Shown one piece after another: positions 54,369 to 64,000 of a DNA stretch of 64,000 nucleotides; position 1 is the first letter of the stretch; each line of letters opens with the position of its first letter. Location: the NCBI RefSeq assembly GCF_001632745.1, contig NZ_LQRT01000058.1, positions 186,001 through 250,000 of the forward strand, read 5' to 3'. Under the pieces are notes generated by a model. It was not told the origin of the DNA and searched no databases. It saw only the letters and a program-made list of their open reading frames with translations. The position numbers were made by a program, and so were the translations under genes. This DNA is from Aquimarina aggregata (GTDB lineage Bacteria > Bacteroidota > Bacteroidia > Flavobacteriales > Flavobacteriaceae).

Positions 54369-57300
54369 TGAAAAAATTACCAAGATATTTTTTAATTTTT
54401 ATTTTACTGTTAGCAGTTACTAATTCTTTTTCTCAAGCGAATATTACGATAATAGCGTCTGCAGAAAAAATACCTATTGCTACTGTTTCTGCTGCTGCTG
54501 CTGGAGATCGAACATTTAGTGTTCCTTTTTCATATACTTCAGATGCTACGATAAATACATTAACTGTAGAGTTAGAATTTGTAGCTTTTGGCGGTAACGG
54601 ACCTTCTACATTTCCTATTCCAGGTTCGGCAGCTACATTTACCAATTTACCTGCAGCAACGAATGCTCCTTTGATGGCTACTTTAACATTTCCATCTGAT
54701 AACCCTATAACAGATGCGGTTACTTCTGATGTTTGGACTATTAGCTCTACAGGAGGTACGGCGGCCGGGAGTGATTTATCCGTTACTGGAGCGGGTCCAA
54801 ATGCTGGCTATAGAGTTAAATTTACAACAGATAATGATCTTAATACAATTACAGGAGAACCAACTAGTGGTGGTGGGGGTGATTTCCCGTTAAATGCCTC
54901 GGGACCAGTTTCAAATGTTGAGTTTAGAGATTTAAATATTACGCAAATAACAGATGTTGCAGCTCCTCCATCATTTATTAGGATAGAGAATATTACAAAT
55001 GCTGCTTCTGGAGGTGTATCTGGTAATCCAATTGCATCAGTAACTAGAGGGCAAACTTTTCCTGTTGAATTTACATATTCTTCTAACGTAGATATTTCAG
55101 AACTAACAGTAAATCTAGAGGTTGTAGGTTTTAATGGGGCTTTTAGAGAATTTCCTTTACCAGGTACAGAAGTTGTACTAACAAATTTAGTTGCAGGGGA
55201 TAATTTAACGGCAACTGCAATGTTAACATTCCCAACAACGGCAAACGTAACTGCGGGAAATGGAGATATTTGGACTTTAGATCCTTCACAAGTAAATGAT
55301 GATGGTAACCCTCGAGACAATGATCCAATTGCTCTAAGAAATAATGTTGGTAGCGCATCTACTAATTATAGAATTCAATTTACTATAGGTTCTGGGCAAG
55401 CTTTTTCTAATCCGAATAATGGAAGTGGTATAAGATTAGATACCTTTATCTCTGTTGTTAATGAAGCCCCAGCTACAAATCAATTGATTTTGGACGGGAC
55501 ACCTAATAGTTTTGAAAGCACTACTAGTATTCCGAATTTTGATATTATGTATGAAGCAGATAGAGCTGTTGATATAACTGTTGAGGTGTTCGCTAATGAT
55601 GGTATGGGAAACCCTACGGGAGTTAGTTTAGGTGGTGTAACGTTATCTAATCAACCGATTACAACTGGTTTGTCTACTGTTCCTTCGACTTTAACTTTTG
55701 CAACAGCATTATCGCCAGGTGATTATTTATTTACTGGATCTTATGTAGATACAGGTACTATGGCGAATGAGGTAGTCGCGAGTAATATCGAATTTACTGT
55801 AACTCCTGTTAAAGAACTTATTTTAGATAGTGATACTACAACTTTTGTTAGTGCGACTAGTTTCCCTGATTTTGATATCTCTTACCAATCAGATGAGCCA
55901 GTAAATATTTTTGTTGAAATCAAAGCAGATGATGGTATGGGAAATCCTACCGGAGCAGCCTTGGGAGGTGTTACTCTTAATAATCAAGCTGCAACTACTG
56001 GTAGTGCAGTTGTGGTTAATACTACTGTTGGTATTTTTGGAATGCCAGCGTTACCATTACCTCCAGGAGATTATTTATTTACTGGAGCTTATTTCCCTAC
56101 TGCCGGAGGTGCGGGAGTCGTAGCTGATAATATTGCTTTTACGGTTACTCCAGTGCCAGTTAGAGAACTTATTTTGGATAGTGATACGACTACATTTGTT
56201 AGTGCAACTAGTTTTCCTGATTTTGATGTTTCTTATCAGTCAGATGTTGCAGTAGATATTTTTGTTGAGATAAAAGCAGATGATGGTATGGGTAACCCTA
56301 CGGGTTCGGCCTTAGGAGGTGTTACGTTATCTAATCAACCTGCTACAAGTGGTAGTGCTACAGTAGTTAATACTAGCGTGGGTGTCTTTGGTATGGCACC
56401 AATACCGCCATTACCACCAGGTAATTATTTCTTTACTGGAGCATCCTTTGGTACGGGAGGAGGTCCTAGAATTGCCGATGCAACTAATGTTCCTTTTACA
56501 GTAACTGCAGCTCCAGTAAGTCAACTTGTTTTAGATAGTACTCCAACAACTTTTGTGACTACAGCAAGCATTCCGAATTTTGAAATTATGTATGATGCGG
56601 ATAGAGCTGTTGATATTACGGTAGCCGTTTTTGCTAATGATGGTATGGGCGCTCCAACAGGAGCTTCTTTAGGAGGAGTTGTTGTTACAAATCAGCCAGC
56701 TACCACTGGTCTTTCAACGATCACATCTACTTTAACTTTTGCATCAGCATTACCACCAGGAGATTATTTGTTTACAGGGTCTTTTGTTGATACTGGGAGT
56801 ACAGCAAATCAAGTAGATGCAACTAATGTCGCTTTTACAGTGACAGCTACTCCCGCACCAGTAGCAAATATTACAATTATTGCATCTGCTGAAGCAATTC
56901 CTATAACAACAGTATCTGCATCAGCTACGGGTGACCGAACATTTAATGTTCCTTTTACCTACACATCAGATGAGGCTATAGGTACATTAACTGTAGAGTT
57001 AGAATTTGTTGCATTTGGCCCAAGTGGACCTTCTACATTTCCTATTCCAGGTTCTGCTGCTACGTTTACTAATTTACCCGCTGCAACGGATGCTCCTTTA
57101 ATGGCAACCATAACCTTTCCATCAGATAATCCAATAACAGATGCAGATACAGGTAATATTTGGACTATTAGTGCAACGGGGGGTACAGCTACAGAGTCTG
57201 ATTTATCTGTGGTAGGTGCAGGACCCAATACTGGATATAGAGTTAAGTTTACAACAGATAATGACTTAAATACTATTACAGGAACACCTACTAGCGGTGG

Positions 57301-59482
57301 AGGTGGTGATTTTCCTTTAAATGCTTCAGGTCCAATATCAAATGTTGAGTTTAGAGATTTAGATATTTTAGAAATTACAGATGTTGCAGCTCCACCTGTA
57401 ACTGATGTTATTAGAATAGAAAGTATTACTAATGCAGCAACTAATGGAGTTGCAGCTATACCAATAGCATCTGTAACCAGAGGACAAACTTTTCCTGTTG
57501 AATTTACTTATACCTCTAGTGTTGATATTGCAGAATTAACTGTAAATCTAGAAGTTGTAGGTTTTAATGGGCCTTTTAGAGAATTCCCTTTACCTGGAAC
57601 AGAAGCCGTTTTAACAAATTTAGTTGCCGGAGATAATTTAACGGCAACTGCAATGTTAACATTTCCAGCTACTGCAGAAGTTACCGCAGGTAATGGAGAT
57701 ATATGGACATTAGATCCTTCACAAGTAAACGATGATGGAAATCCTAGAGATAACGACCCTATAGCCTTAAGAAATAATGTAGGAAGTATGCTTACTAATT
57801 ATAGAATCCAATTTACAATAGGAGCGGGGCAAACTTTCTCTAATCCAAATAATGCTGGTGGTATACGACTAGATACTTTTATTTCTACAGTTAATGATGC
57901 TCCTTCTGGAGGAAATCAAATTATTCTTGATGGAGATCCAAATAGTTTTGAAAGTACAACAAGTATTCCAAATTTTGATATTTCTTATGAAGCGGCAGGA
58001 GCGGTTGATATTTATGTTGAAGTAAAAGCTAACGATGGTACTGGTATGCCAACAGGAGCCTCTTTAGGAGGAGTCGTTGTTTTAAACCAACCAGCTACTA
58101 CCGGTTTATCAACGATAACCTCAACACTAACTTTTGCTACAGCATTGCCTCCTGGTGATTACTTATTTACAGGTGCGTATTTTGATGCAGGAGGGTTTGC
58201 GAATAAAGTATCTGCGGCAGATGTACCGTTTACAGTAACTGCAGCAACTTCGGGACAAATAGTCTTGGATGGAGATCCAAGTACTTTTATAAGTACAACA
58301 AGTATTTCTGATTTCGAAATTTCTTATGAAGCAGCAGGAGCAGTTGATATTTATGTAGAGGTAAAAGCAGATGATGGTTCAGGTATACCATCAGGAGCTT
58401 CTTTAGGAGGAGTTGTTGTTTTAAACCAACCAGCTACTACTGGTTTATCAACGATAACTTCAACACTAACTTTTGCGACAGCATTACCTCCTGGGAATTA
58501 TTTTTTCACAGGAGCGTATTTTGATGCAGGAGGGTTTGCTAATAAGGTATCTGCTACTGATGTGCCATTTACAGTAACGGCAGGGCCAGTGAATCAACTT
58601 GTACTAGATAGTAGTCCTACTAGTTTTGTAAGTACTGCAAGTATCCCAAATTTTGATATTTCTTATGAAGCAGAAGGAGCAGTTGATATTTATATAGAAG
58701 TAAAAGCAGATGATGGGACAGGAATGCCAACAGGAGCTTCTTTAGGAGGAGTTGTTGTATTAAACCAACCAGCTACTACTGGTTTATCAACGATAACATC
58801 AACATTAAGTTTTGCAACTCCGTTACCTCCAGGAAATTATTTATTTACAGGAGCTTATTTTGATGCAGGAGGTTTTGAGAACAGAATTGATGCAATGGAT
58901 GTGTCATTTACTGTATCAGCTGCCCCAGCTAGTAGAATAAGTTTAGAAGGAAATCGTACAAGTTTTACAAGTACTACAAGTATTTCTAATTTTAGACTTG
59001 CTTATCAATCTCCAAGAGCTGTAGATATTTATGTAGAAGTAAGAGCTAATGATGGTACGGGAATGCCAACGGGTGATGCATTAGGAGGTGTGACATTACT
59101 TAACCAAGCTGCAACTGGATTATCAGCTATTAGTTTAACATTAAGTTTTGCGGATCCATTGCTACCAGGGGATTATCTATTTATAGCAAATTACTTTGAT
59201 GCAGGAACTTTTGATAATAGGGTTGATGCAGTAAGTGTACCATTTACTGTGATAAGAACAGGAATAATTTCTGACGACCCTGCTTTATTTAGCCCTAACC
59301 CTGCAAAAGATATTATTAGAATTAATAATGAAATGGAAGTTGCTACATACCAAGTTGTTTCTACCTCTGGTATACTTATTATGGAAGGTAGAGCAGAAGA
59401 AACCATTGATATTTCTGATCTGGCAACTGGAATATACTTTTTGGTTACGGATAAAGGAACAGCCAAATTTGTAAAAATATAA
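54365..59482 (+). CDS. Giant secreted repeat protein with T9SS sorting domain
   Basis: A 1705-residue protein with signal peptide ending SFSQ. Domain order seen in the sequence: A (about 25-204), B (205-374), four C repeats of about 110-120 residues, then A' and B', again four C repeats, and a T9SS type A domain (FSPNPAKDIIRI to KFVKI). A and B are beta-rich units with LTVELEFVAFG and LTVNLEVVGFNG; each C unit has NFDISYEA..AVDIYVEVKADDG, GASLGGVV and PPGDYLFTGAYFD. No catalytic motif is visible. The units resemble carbohydrate-binding or adhesive beta-sandwiches and the protein probably stands on the cell surface, binding polysaccharide or algae. Function is inferred. Confidence 0.82.
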   Translation: MMKKLPRYFLIFILLLAVTNSFSQANITIIASAEKIPIATVSAAAAGDRTFSVPFSYTSDATINTLTVELEFVAFGGNGPSTFPIPGSAATFTNLPAATNAPLMATLTFPSDNPITDAVTSDVWTISSTGGTAAGSDLSVTGAGPNAGYRVKFTTDNDLNTITGEPTSGGGGDFPLNASGPVSNVEFRDLNITQITDVAAPPSFIRIENITNAASGGVSGNPIASVTRGQTFPVEFTYSSNVDISELTVNLEVVGFNGAFREFPLPGTEVVLTNLVAGDNLTATAMLTFPTTANVTAGNGDIWTLDPSQVNDDGNPRDNDPIALRNNVGSASTNYRIQFTIGSGQAFSNPNNGSGIRLDTFISVVNEAPATNQLILDGTPNSFESTTSIPNFDIMYEADRAVDITVEVFANDGMGNPTGVSLGGVTLSNQPITTGLSTVPSTLTFATALSPGDYLFTGSYVDTGTMANEVVASNIEFTVTPVKELILDSDTTTFVSATSFPDFDISYQSDEPVNIFVEIKADDGMGNPTGAALGGVTLNNQAATTGSAVVVNTTVGIFGMPALPLPPGDYLFTGAYFPTAGGAGVVADNIAFTVTPVPVRELILDSDTTTFVSATSFPDFDVSYQSDVAVDIFVEIKADDGMGNPTGSALGGVTLSNQPATSGSATVVNTSVGVFGMAPIPPLPPGNYFFTGASFGTGGGPRIADATNVPFTVTAAPVSQLVLDSTPTTFVTTASIPNFEIMYDADRAVDITVAVFANDGMGAPTGASLGGVVVTNQPATTGLSTITSTLTFASALPPGDYLFTGSFVDTGSTANQVDATNVAFTVTATPAPVANITIIASAEAIPITTVSASATGDRTFNVPFTYTSDEAIGTLTVELEFVAFGPSGPSTFPIPGSAATFTNLPAATDAPLMATITFPSDNPITDADTGNIWTISATGGTATESDLSVVGAGPNTGYRVKFTTDNDLNTITGTPTSGGGGDFPLNASGPISNVEFRDLDILEITDVAAPPVTDVIRIESITNAATNGVAAIPIASVTRGQTFPVEFTYTSSVDIAELTVNLEVVGFNGPFREFPLPGTEAVLTNLVAGDNLTATAMLTFPATAEVTAGNGDIWTLDPSQVNDDGNPRDNDPIALRNNVGSMLTNYRIQFTIGAGQTFSNPNNAGGIRLDTFISTVNDAPSGGNQIILDGDPNSFESTTSIPNFDISYEAAGAVDIYVEVKANDGTGMPTGASLGGVVVLNQPATTGLSTITSTLTFATALPPGDYLFTGAYFDAGGFANKVSAADVPFTVTAATSGQIVLDGDPSTFISTTSISDFEISYEAAGAVDIYVEVKADDGSGIPSGASLGGVVVLNQPATTGLSTITSTLTFATALPPGNYFFTGAYFDAGGFANKVSATDVPFTVTAGPVNQLVLDSSPTSFVSTASIPNFDISYEAEGAVDIYIEVKADDGTGMPTGASLGGVVVLNQPATTGLSTITSTLSFATPLPPGNYLFTGAYFDAGGFENRIDAMDVSFTVSAAPASRISLEGNRTSFTSTTSISNFRLAYQSPRAVDIYVEVRANDGTGMPTGDALGGVTLLNQAATGLSAISLTLSFADPLLPGDYLFIANYFDAGTFDNRVDAVSVPFTVIRTGIISDDPALFSPNPAKDIIRINNEMEVATYQVVSTSGILIMEGRAEETIDISDLATGIYFLVTDKGTAKFVKI
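54437..56863 (+). repeat. First copy of intragenic module A-B-C4
   Basis: Covers A (54437-54976), B (54977-55487) and C1 to C4 (from 55488, 55811, 56162 and 56519). It matches the second half of the gene in domain order and, over A and B, in most residues. C2 and C3 are nearly identical to each other. Confidence 0.85.
56864..59255 (+). repeat. Second copy of intragenic module A-B-C4
   Basis: A' starts at 56864, offset by 2427 nt from A; C5, C6, C7 and C8 begin at about 57918, 58253, 58592 and 58931. C5 to C7 share long near-identical DNA stretches around the codons for GGVVVLNQPATTGLSTITST, pointing to recent duplication or gene conversion. Confidence 0.85.
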
Positions 59483-59513
59483 GTAGTAATATTTATAGTT
59501 TATTAATCATGTT

Positions 59514-59545
59514 AAAAGGCATTCATCTTAAGATGAATGCCTTTT
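59514..59545. terminator. Bidirectional intrinsic terminator
   Basis: Perfect 16-bp arms (AAAAGGCATTCATCTT and complement) with A-run on one side and T-run on the other, between the repeat-protein gene and the convergent FG-GAP gene. Confidence 0.85.
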
Positions 59546-59694
59546 TGCTTTAGAAATAGCATTAATATTTGTCGTAAAGAATACCTTTTTTGTGGTTTAA
59601 TTGACTAATTGTATTTGATTTTACAACTTTCTTTTGAGTAAAAATTGTTCTTTTACTTCAGGTAGTCAATTTTAGGAAAATGAAGTCTTTATAT

Positions 59695-62600
59695 CTAGTT
59701 ATTGATCATAAGTAATTTTAGAGGACTATTGTTTGTTGCTACAAGAATTCCCGCTTTATCCTTTGATAGTTTTACCTTTTTGATTTCTTTTACATTATCA
59801 GGTATAAAAAGCCCGCTTTCTAAATAATTCATAGGTATAAATTCGCCTGATTTAGAGCCCAAAAGAACTAAACCAATCGAAGCATCTGATCGCGTAGTTT
59901 CGATTTCAACTTCAAAACGATTTCCACCAATAATAATATCTTTAATACCATCATTATTTAAATCATCAATGACAATTCCATTAATTACCGAAAATTGAGC
60001 TTCTATAGGTAATGCTTTAAGGGTAAATTTGCCGCCTTCATTAATTAATAAGGTGCTAGCAAACGTTTCTACTTGATATTTTAATGCGGATTTCTGATCT
60101 TTTCCAATAATATCGAATAGCTCTGCATTGGCAAACTCATTGTAAGATTCAAATTTCTTTGCTAAATGGGGTAGTTGTTCTGTAGAGCATTGTTTCCCCC
60201 GGATAGGTACTAATTTATTATCAATTTTCTTTGCCAAAAAGACATCTTGAGTCCCATTTTGATCATAATCATTGGCGTATACATAAAATGGCTTTTCTGG
60301 AGTAGCCTTAAATTTATAATTTAAACCTAGATTACCTACAACAAAATCAATGTCTCCATCATTATCAATATCATCTGCTTGAATGCGATTCCACCAGCCG
60401 TGCGTTTTTGAAAGCCCCGAGGAATCAGTAATATCAGTATATTGACCATTTAACCATTTAAAAACATGAATTTTCATCCATTCTCCAACAATTAGTAATT
60501 CATTATTTTTGTCTTGATCTATATTACTGCTAACGGCAGAAGTGACCATTCCTAAGTTTTTAAAATCAGGAGCAATTGTATTGGTAACATCTATATATTT
60601 TCCATTTTTATTTTCTAATATAAAACTAGAAGGGGGTGAAGGATATTTTCTTGGTACATGTCTGCTTCCGATAAAGAGATCCATATCACCATCATTGTCA
60701 AAATCTAAAGGAACAACACAAGAACCACTTGTTTTTATTTCTGGTAGTGAAGATGATTTGCTAAAGTTTCCTTTTCCGTCGTTTATATATAGTCGATCCT
60801 TATAGAATTGATCTTGGGCTTTAAATTCGTTTCCGCCACTTACAACATATAGATCGAGATCATTATCATTATCTGCATCAAAAAAATGTGCAAATACATC
60901 TTCATAAGCTTTGTCGTTCACAAATACTTTTTGCGTGTTCTTAGTGAATGAAGAGTTGATATTTTGTATTAGAACTTGAGGAGATTGATCTTTACTACCT
61001 CCTAAATAAAAGTCATCTAATCCATCATTATTAATATCACCAACGGCTAATGCGGGTCCCTGAGTAGATAATTTATGAGGTAATAAAATTTGATCTTTAT
61101 AATCATCATACTCATTTTCTAAATGTATAATTGGTGTTGTGAATGCTATATCACTTTTGTTAGTTAACAATTGTGATTTATCTTCTTTTTCCCTTTTAAT
61201 ATTTGCAATAGAGTTTTTATAATTTATTTCTAAAAGTTGATTTGCAGTTATATTTTTTACAATATTCTGTTTACCATCATTCCAAACAATAGATAATGAA
61301 TCTACCTCTTTAATATCACCAAGTCCAAAATGAAGTACTGGTTCTACTGAAGATAAATACCCTCTTACTGTTTTAAAGTCTTGATATTGTATGCTGTCAT
61401 TATGAAAAAGTGTGATTTTTGCACCTATACCTGTTGTGTTTTTCTCTGGTCCATTTAGTTTTATTTTAATATAATTGTTGCCAGATTTTTCTGAGTTGTT
61501 TTTATAAATAAAGGCCCTTTCATCTATATTATTGGTGATTAAATCAAGATCTCCATCATTATCCAAATCACCAAATACTACTCCATTAGAAAAACTTAAT
61601 TCTGTTAATCCCCATTTTGTAGCTTGATTTGTAAATGATAAATTTCCTTTGTTTTCGAACATATAGTTTTGAAGTTTAACGGACGGATATAAATCAGCTA
61701 TTTCTTTGATAATTTGGTTAGGACTTTTATTTTGATTTATAGGTTTTGAAGTATACTTTTCTCTAGCGATACCAGCATCTCTATCCCATAAATCTCTTTT
61801 GTATCCATTTGAAACAAAAATATCTTTGTCTCCATCATTATCGAAATCAGCTCCTAGACATGCCCAACTCCAATCTGTACTATTCACTTTTGCAAGTTGG
61901 CTTATATCACTGAAAAATCCATTACCATTATTTAAATTTAAAACATTGTGCATGTATTGATTGTAGAAACCTTTGTTTAGAATAGAATTATACAATTCGA
62001 CATTCATAGGAGCCATTGTGGTTTTTGATCGAACATAATCTTCGGGATACATATCTAAGGAAAAAAGGTCTTCAAATCCATCATTATTGATGTCTACGGC
62101 ATCTACACCCATTGTATAATATGATACATGATTAGAAAAGTTACGAACTTCTTCGTTAAATATACCTTTGCCAGTATTTTTAAAATAATAATCATTTTCA
62201 AAGAAATCATTACCTACGTATATATCTATATTCCCATCCTTATCTAGATCACTTGTTGCTAATCCTAAACCATAACCAAAAGTGTTTGTAATTCCATTCT
62301 TGAAACTGATATCTATAAATTTACCATCCTTGTTTTCATACAATTTATCTCTATAATCATCTAGAAACTGTTGTTTTCCTTTTAGAACGGTTTCATGAGT
62401 AAGGAAAAAATCCTTTGGCCTATTTGTAATATATAAATCTAAGTCATTATCATTATCCATATCAAAAAAAGATGCCATAACCGAGAAACCAGAATCTGCT
62501 ATTCCAAATGATTCTGCGGCTTCTTTAAATTTAGAATTACCTTGATTGATATAAAGTAAGTTTTTTCGATCTTTTTTTGATTCATTCCACCCACCAGCTG

Positions 62601-63003
62601 TGATATAAATATCTAACAAATTGTCTCCATTTACATCTGCCATAACTACTCCATTATGCCAAGCTTTTTTTGATTTTATTCCAGATGAACTGGTGATATC
62701 TTCAAAAGAAAAGTTCCCTTTGTTCAAATATAATTTATCTTCAACTTGATTTCCTACAAAGTATAAATCGGGTAAGCCATCGTTATTAATATCACCAACT
62801 GCAACACCTGCACCATTATATGCATAATTATAAACTCCAAAAAAATTGGCGTAATCTTCGGTAATCGTATTGTTAAAGTTTACATGTGTTTTTTCTTCTG
62901 GAAGAAGGGAGAAAAGAGTAGTGGCTGGAGATGAATTTTCTTCAACCTTTTTTGATTTAGAACAACTAGTAAAAAGCAAAATAATAAGGCAATATCTAAG
63001 CAT
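59695..63003 (-). CDS. FG-GAP/VCBS-repeat lipoprotein with ASPIC/UnbV domain
   Basis: An 1102-residue lipoprotein (signal LFTSC). It contains many calcium-binding-like FG-GAP/VCBS repeats of the form GDINNDGLPDLYF, ADVNGDNLLDIYI and DFDNDGDMDLFIG, which build a beta-propeller, and in the middle an ASPIC/UnbV domain (IKIKLNGPEKNTTGIGAKI to VDSLSIVWNDG). Such proteins are usual companions of SusC/SusD systems in Bacteroidota and are probably surface-exposed; their exact role is not known. It is 88 nt after the partial upstream gene, with a terminator between them. Confidence 0.85.
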   Translation of the reverse strand: MLRYCLIILLFTSCSKSKKVEENSSPATTLFSLLPEEKTHVNFNNTITEDYANFFGVYNYAYNGAGVAVGDINNDGLPDLYFVGNQVEDKLYLNKGNFSFEDITSSSGIKSKKAWHNGVVMADVNGDNLLDIYITAGGWNESKKDRKNLLYINQGNSKFKEAAESFGIADSGFSVMASFFDMDNDNDLDLYITNRPKDFFLTHETVLKGKQQFLDDYRDKLYENKDGKFIDISFKNGITNTFGYGLGLATSDLDKDGNIDIYVGNDFFENDYYFKNTGKGIFNEEVRNFSNHVSYYTMGVDAVDINNDGFEDLFSLDMYPEDYVRSKTTMAPMNVELYNSILNKGFYNQYMHNVLNLNNGNGFFSDISQLAKVNSTDWSWACLGADFDNDGDKDIFVSNGYKRDLWDRDAGIAREKYTSKPINQNKSPNQIIKEIADLYPSVKLQNYMFENKGNLSFTNQATKWGLTELSFSNGVVFGDLDNDGDLDLITNNIDERAFIYKNNSEKSGNNYIKIKLNGPEKNTTGIGAKITLFHNDSIQYQDFKTVRGYLSSVEPVLHFGLGDIKEVDSLSIVWNDGKQNIVKNITANQLLEINYKNSIANIKREKEDKSQLLTNKSDIAFTTPIIHLENEYDDYKDQILLPHKLSTQGPALAVGDINNDGLDDFYLGGSKDQSPQVLIQNINSSFTKNTQKVFVNDKAYEDVFAHFFDADNDNDLDLYVVSGGNEFKAQDQFYKDRLYINDGKGNFSKSSSLPEIKTSGSCVVPLDFDNDGDMDLFIGSRHVPRKYPSPPSSFILENKNGKYIDVTNTIAPDFKNLGMVTSAVSSNIDQDKNNELLIVGEWMKIHVFKWLNGQYTDITDSSGLSKTHGWWNRIQADDIDNDGDIDFVVGNLGLNYKFKATPEKPFYVYANDYDQNGTQDVFLAKKIDNKLVPIRGKQCSTEQLPHLAKKFESYNEFANAELFDIIGKDQKSALKYQVETFASTLLINEGGKFTLKALPIEAQFSVINGIVIDDLNNDGIKDIIIGGNRFEVEIETTRSDASIGLVLLGSKSGEFIPMNYLESGLFIPDNVKEIKKVKLSKDKAGILVATNNSPLKLLMINN

Positions 63004-63019
63004 AATTTTTTTTAAAAAA

Positions 63020-63043
63020 AAGGGCTGTTAATGAACAGCCCTT
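63020..63043 (-). terminator. Intrinsic terminator of the 63091 gene
   Basis: Ten-base arms AAGGGCTGTT (63020-63029) and complement (63034-63043), loop of four, followed on the minus strand by a run of T. It lies between the partial gene and the FG-GAP gene, so the latter may need its own promoter or read-through. Confidence 0.8.
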
Positions 63044-63090
63044 AAATTACTATAAAATATTATAATTTATAATTTTGTAAATGATATAAT

Positions 63091-64000
63091 TTATTCTTCT
63101 TTTAAGAATATCTCAATATTATCAATTGTAACTTCACTTACACCTACAACACCACCAACATTAATTAAAGGATAAGCGAGTCCACCCGCACTTAAAGTTC
63201 CTGCATTTGGTGTGATTTCAGTTGTTAATTCAACAAATTCACCTTCGACAAAACCAGTAGTAATTGAGCTATTTACAATACCTCCAAAATTGAAAGGAAA
63301 ACTGGTCATAGAGAATTTAAATTCTCCAGGTACAGCACCTGTATATTTTATTGAAACTCTTACAATATACGTGGCTTCTTCTAAAGTTTTGATTTCTTGT
63401 ACAACTCTACCCATAGGGTCTCCGTTTAAACCATCTCCAAAAACAGTTCTATTGTTACCGGCACCAGCACCAGCTGCAAAAGAAAACACAAGTCCAGAAG
63501 AACCATCAACACCAGAACCAGGTGTAATAGCTGCTGTTATATTGTTTCCTCCATCTGCTGATAGAAACCCACCAGTACTATAAAATCTTTCTCCACCAGC
63601 AACAGGACCATCTATCCCCTCAAATACGCCATTGGCAAATAAATTTGGTCCACCAAATGTTCTTATTGTAGTTTGACTAACAGAGGGAGCTGGAGCAGCA
63701 TCTGCAGAACGTAAATTAACGGCATTGTATGCAATAGTTGCCGTTTGAGAGTTTTTAATGTTTGTACTTGGTATTACCAAAAGATTTGAAGGGTTACTAG
63801 GATCAAGCATTATAGTTTGAATCATTGCTGGAGCACCATCAACTAGTAAAGTAAAGTTTGAAATAGCATCCAAAGTTGCAGGATCTAAATCTCTAGAGTA
63901 TGCTATAATAATTTGACCACTATCATTTTCTTCTATTTTAGGTTCAACAGTTACAGGTTGAGATGATGGAATCACTCTTACTGGTATAGCTGCTATTGAT
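63091..64000 (-). CDS. Surface glycan-binding-like protein (5' end outside window)
   Basis: The frame stays open to base 64000, so the GTG at 63975 is not the true start and the gene begins beyond the right edge. The 303 visible residues hold an Ig-like region (about the first 115: IIIAYSRDLDPATLDAISNFTL to TIRTFGG) and a C-terminal jelly-roll that starts NLFANGVFEG and ends EVTIDNIEIFLKEE, like CBM4/9-type binding modules. No catalytic motif is seen. This arrangement is typical of surface glycan-binding proteins encoded after SusC/SusD, which suggests a SusCD pair just outside the window. The function is inferred. Confidence 0.65.
   Translation of the reverse strand, partial: SIAAIPVRVIPSSQPVTVEPKIEENDSGQIIIAYSRDLDPATLDAISNFTLLVDGAPAMIQTIMLDPSNPSNLLVIPSTNIKNSQTATIAYNAVNLRSADAAPAPSVSQTTIRTFGGPNLFANGVFEGIDGPVAGGERFYSTGGFLSADGGNNITAAITPGSGVDGSSGLVFSFAAGAGAGNNRTVFGDGLNGDPMGRVVQEIKTLEEATYIVRVSIKYTGAVPGEFKFSMTSFPFNFGGIVNSSITTGFVEGEFVELTTEITPNAGTLSAGGLAYPLINVGGVVGVSEVTIDNIEIFLKEE

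Noticed and set aside
54808-55320. Minus-strand ORF of 170 codons inside the repeat protein gene, and similar antisense ORFs
   Set aside because: These are antisense shadows of the low-complexity, Thr/Ala/Gly-rich repeat coding sequence. They have no signal, domain or promoter of their own.
58000-58900. Regularly spaced near-identical DNA resembling a repeat array
   Set aside because: The repeats are in-frame protein units of about 330 bp, not short direct repeats with unique spacers, so this is not a CRISPR array.

Overview
The window comes from a marine member of the Bacteroidota, most likely family Flavobacteriaceae. The DNA is AT-rich, starts lack clear Shine-Dalgarno sequences, many secreted proteins carry lipoprotein signals, several end in type IX secretion (T9SS) sorting domains, and the gene content is that of a polysaccharide utilization locus (PUL). 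No RNA gene, insertion sequence, CRISPR array, regulator gene or SusC/SusD pair is visible; the SusCD pair and sensors may lie outside.

Layout. 1-3785 (+): end of a DUF1501 protein, a Tat-exported beta-propeller and a membrane cytochrome c/leucine-rich protein, probably unrelated to the PUL. 3992-9036 (+): GH2, SGNH hydrolase, sulfatase. 20011-9166 (-): a ten-gene operon with a GH29 exo-glycosidase, six catabolic enzymes of a dehydrogenase/lactonase/tagaturonate/altronate/KDG type plus a further dehydrogenase, a FucP-type permease and a mutarotase. 20365-25494 (+): secreted beta-helix protein, lipoprotein, second GH29. 33155-25544 (-): GH16, unusual GH2, CE2-like SGNH esterase, accessory protein, GH86. 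33487-45410 (+): sulfatase, GH2, two sulfatases, two GH28-like enzymes, sulfatase. 46815-50466 (-): GH43-CBM6, GH16-CBM13, GH16-CBM6. About 50978-51420 (-): a probable decayed sulfatase. 53752-51503 (-): GH3. 54078-59482 (+): a small secreted ORF and a 1705-residue repeat protein. 64000-59695 (-): partial surface glycan-binding protein and an FG-GAP/ASPIC-UnbV lipoprotein.

Interpretation. GH16 and GH86 endo-enzymes, S1 sulfatases, GH2 beta-galactosidases and GH29 enzymes together fit a sulfated red-algal galactan of the porphyran type, whose repeat is D-galactose and L-galactose-6-sulfate. The cytoplasmic operon fits L-galactose (6-hydroxy-L-fucose): L-fucose-type uptake, mutarotation, dehydrogenation and lactone hydrolysis would give L-galactonate, and an LgoD-like dehydrogenase, UxaB, UxaA, KdgK and Eda would carry it through tagaturonate, altronate, KDG and KDPG to pyruvate and glyceraldehyde-3-phosphate. 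No fuconate dehydratase and no uronate isomerase is present, which argues against simple L-fucose or galacturonate use. This whole pathway assignment is inference from gene families and context. Recurrent promoter-proximal motifs upstream of four or five transcription units suggest a shared regulator.
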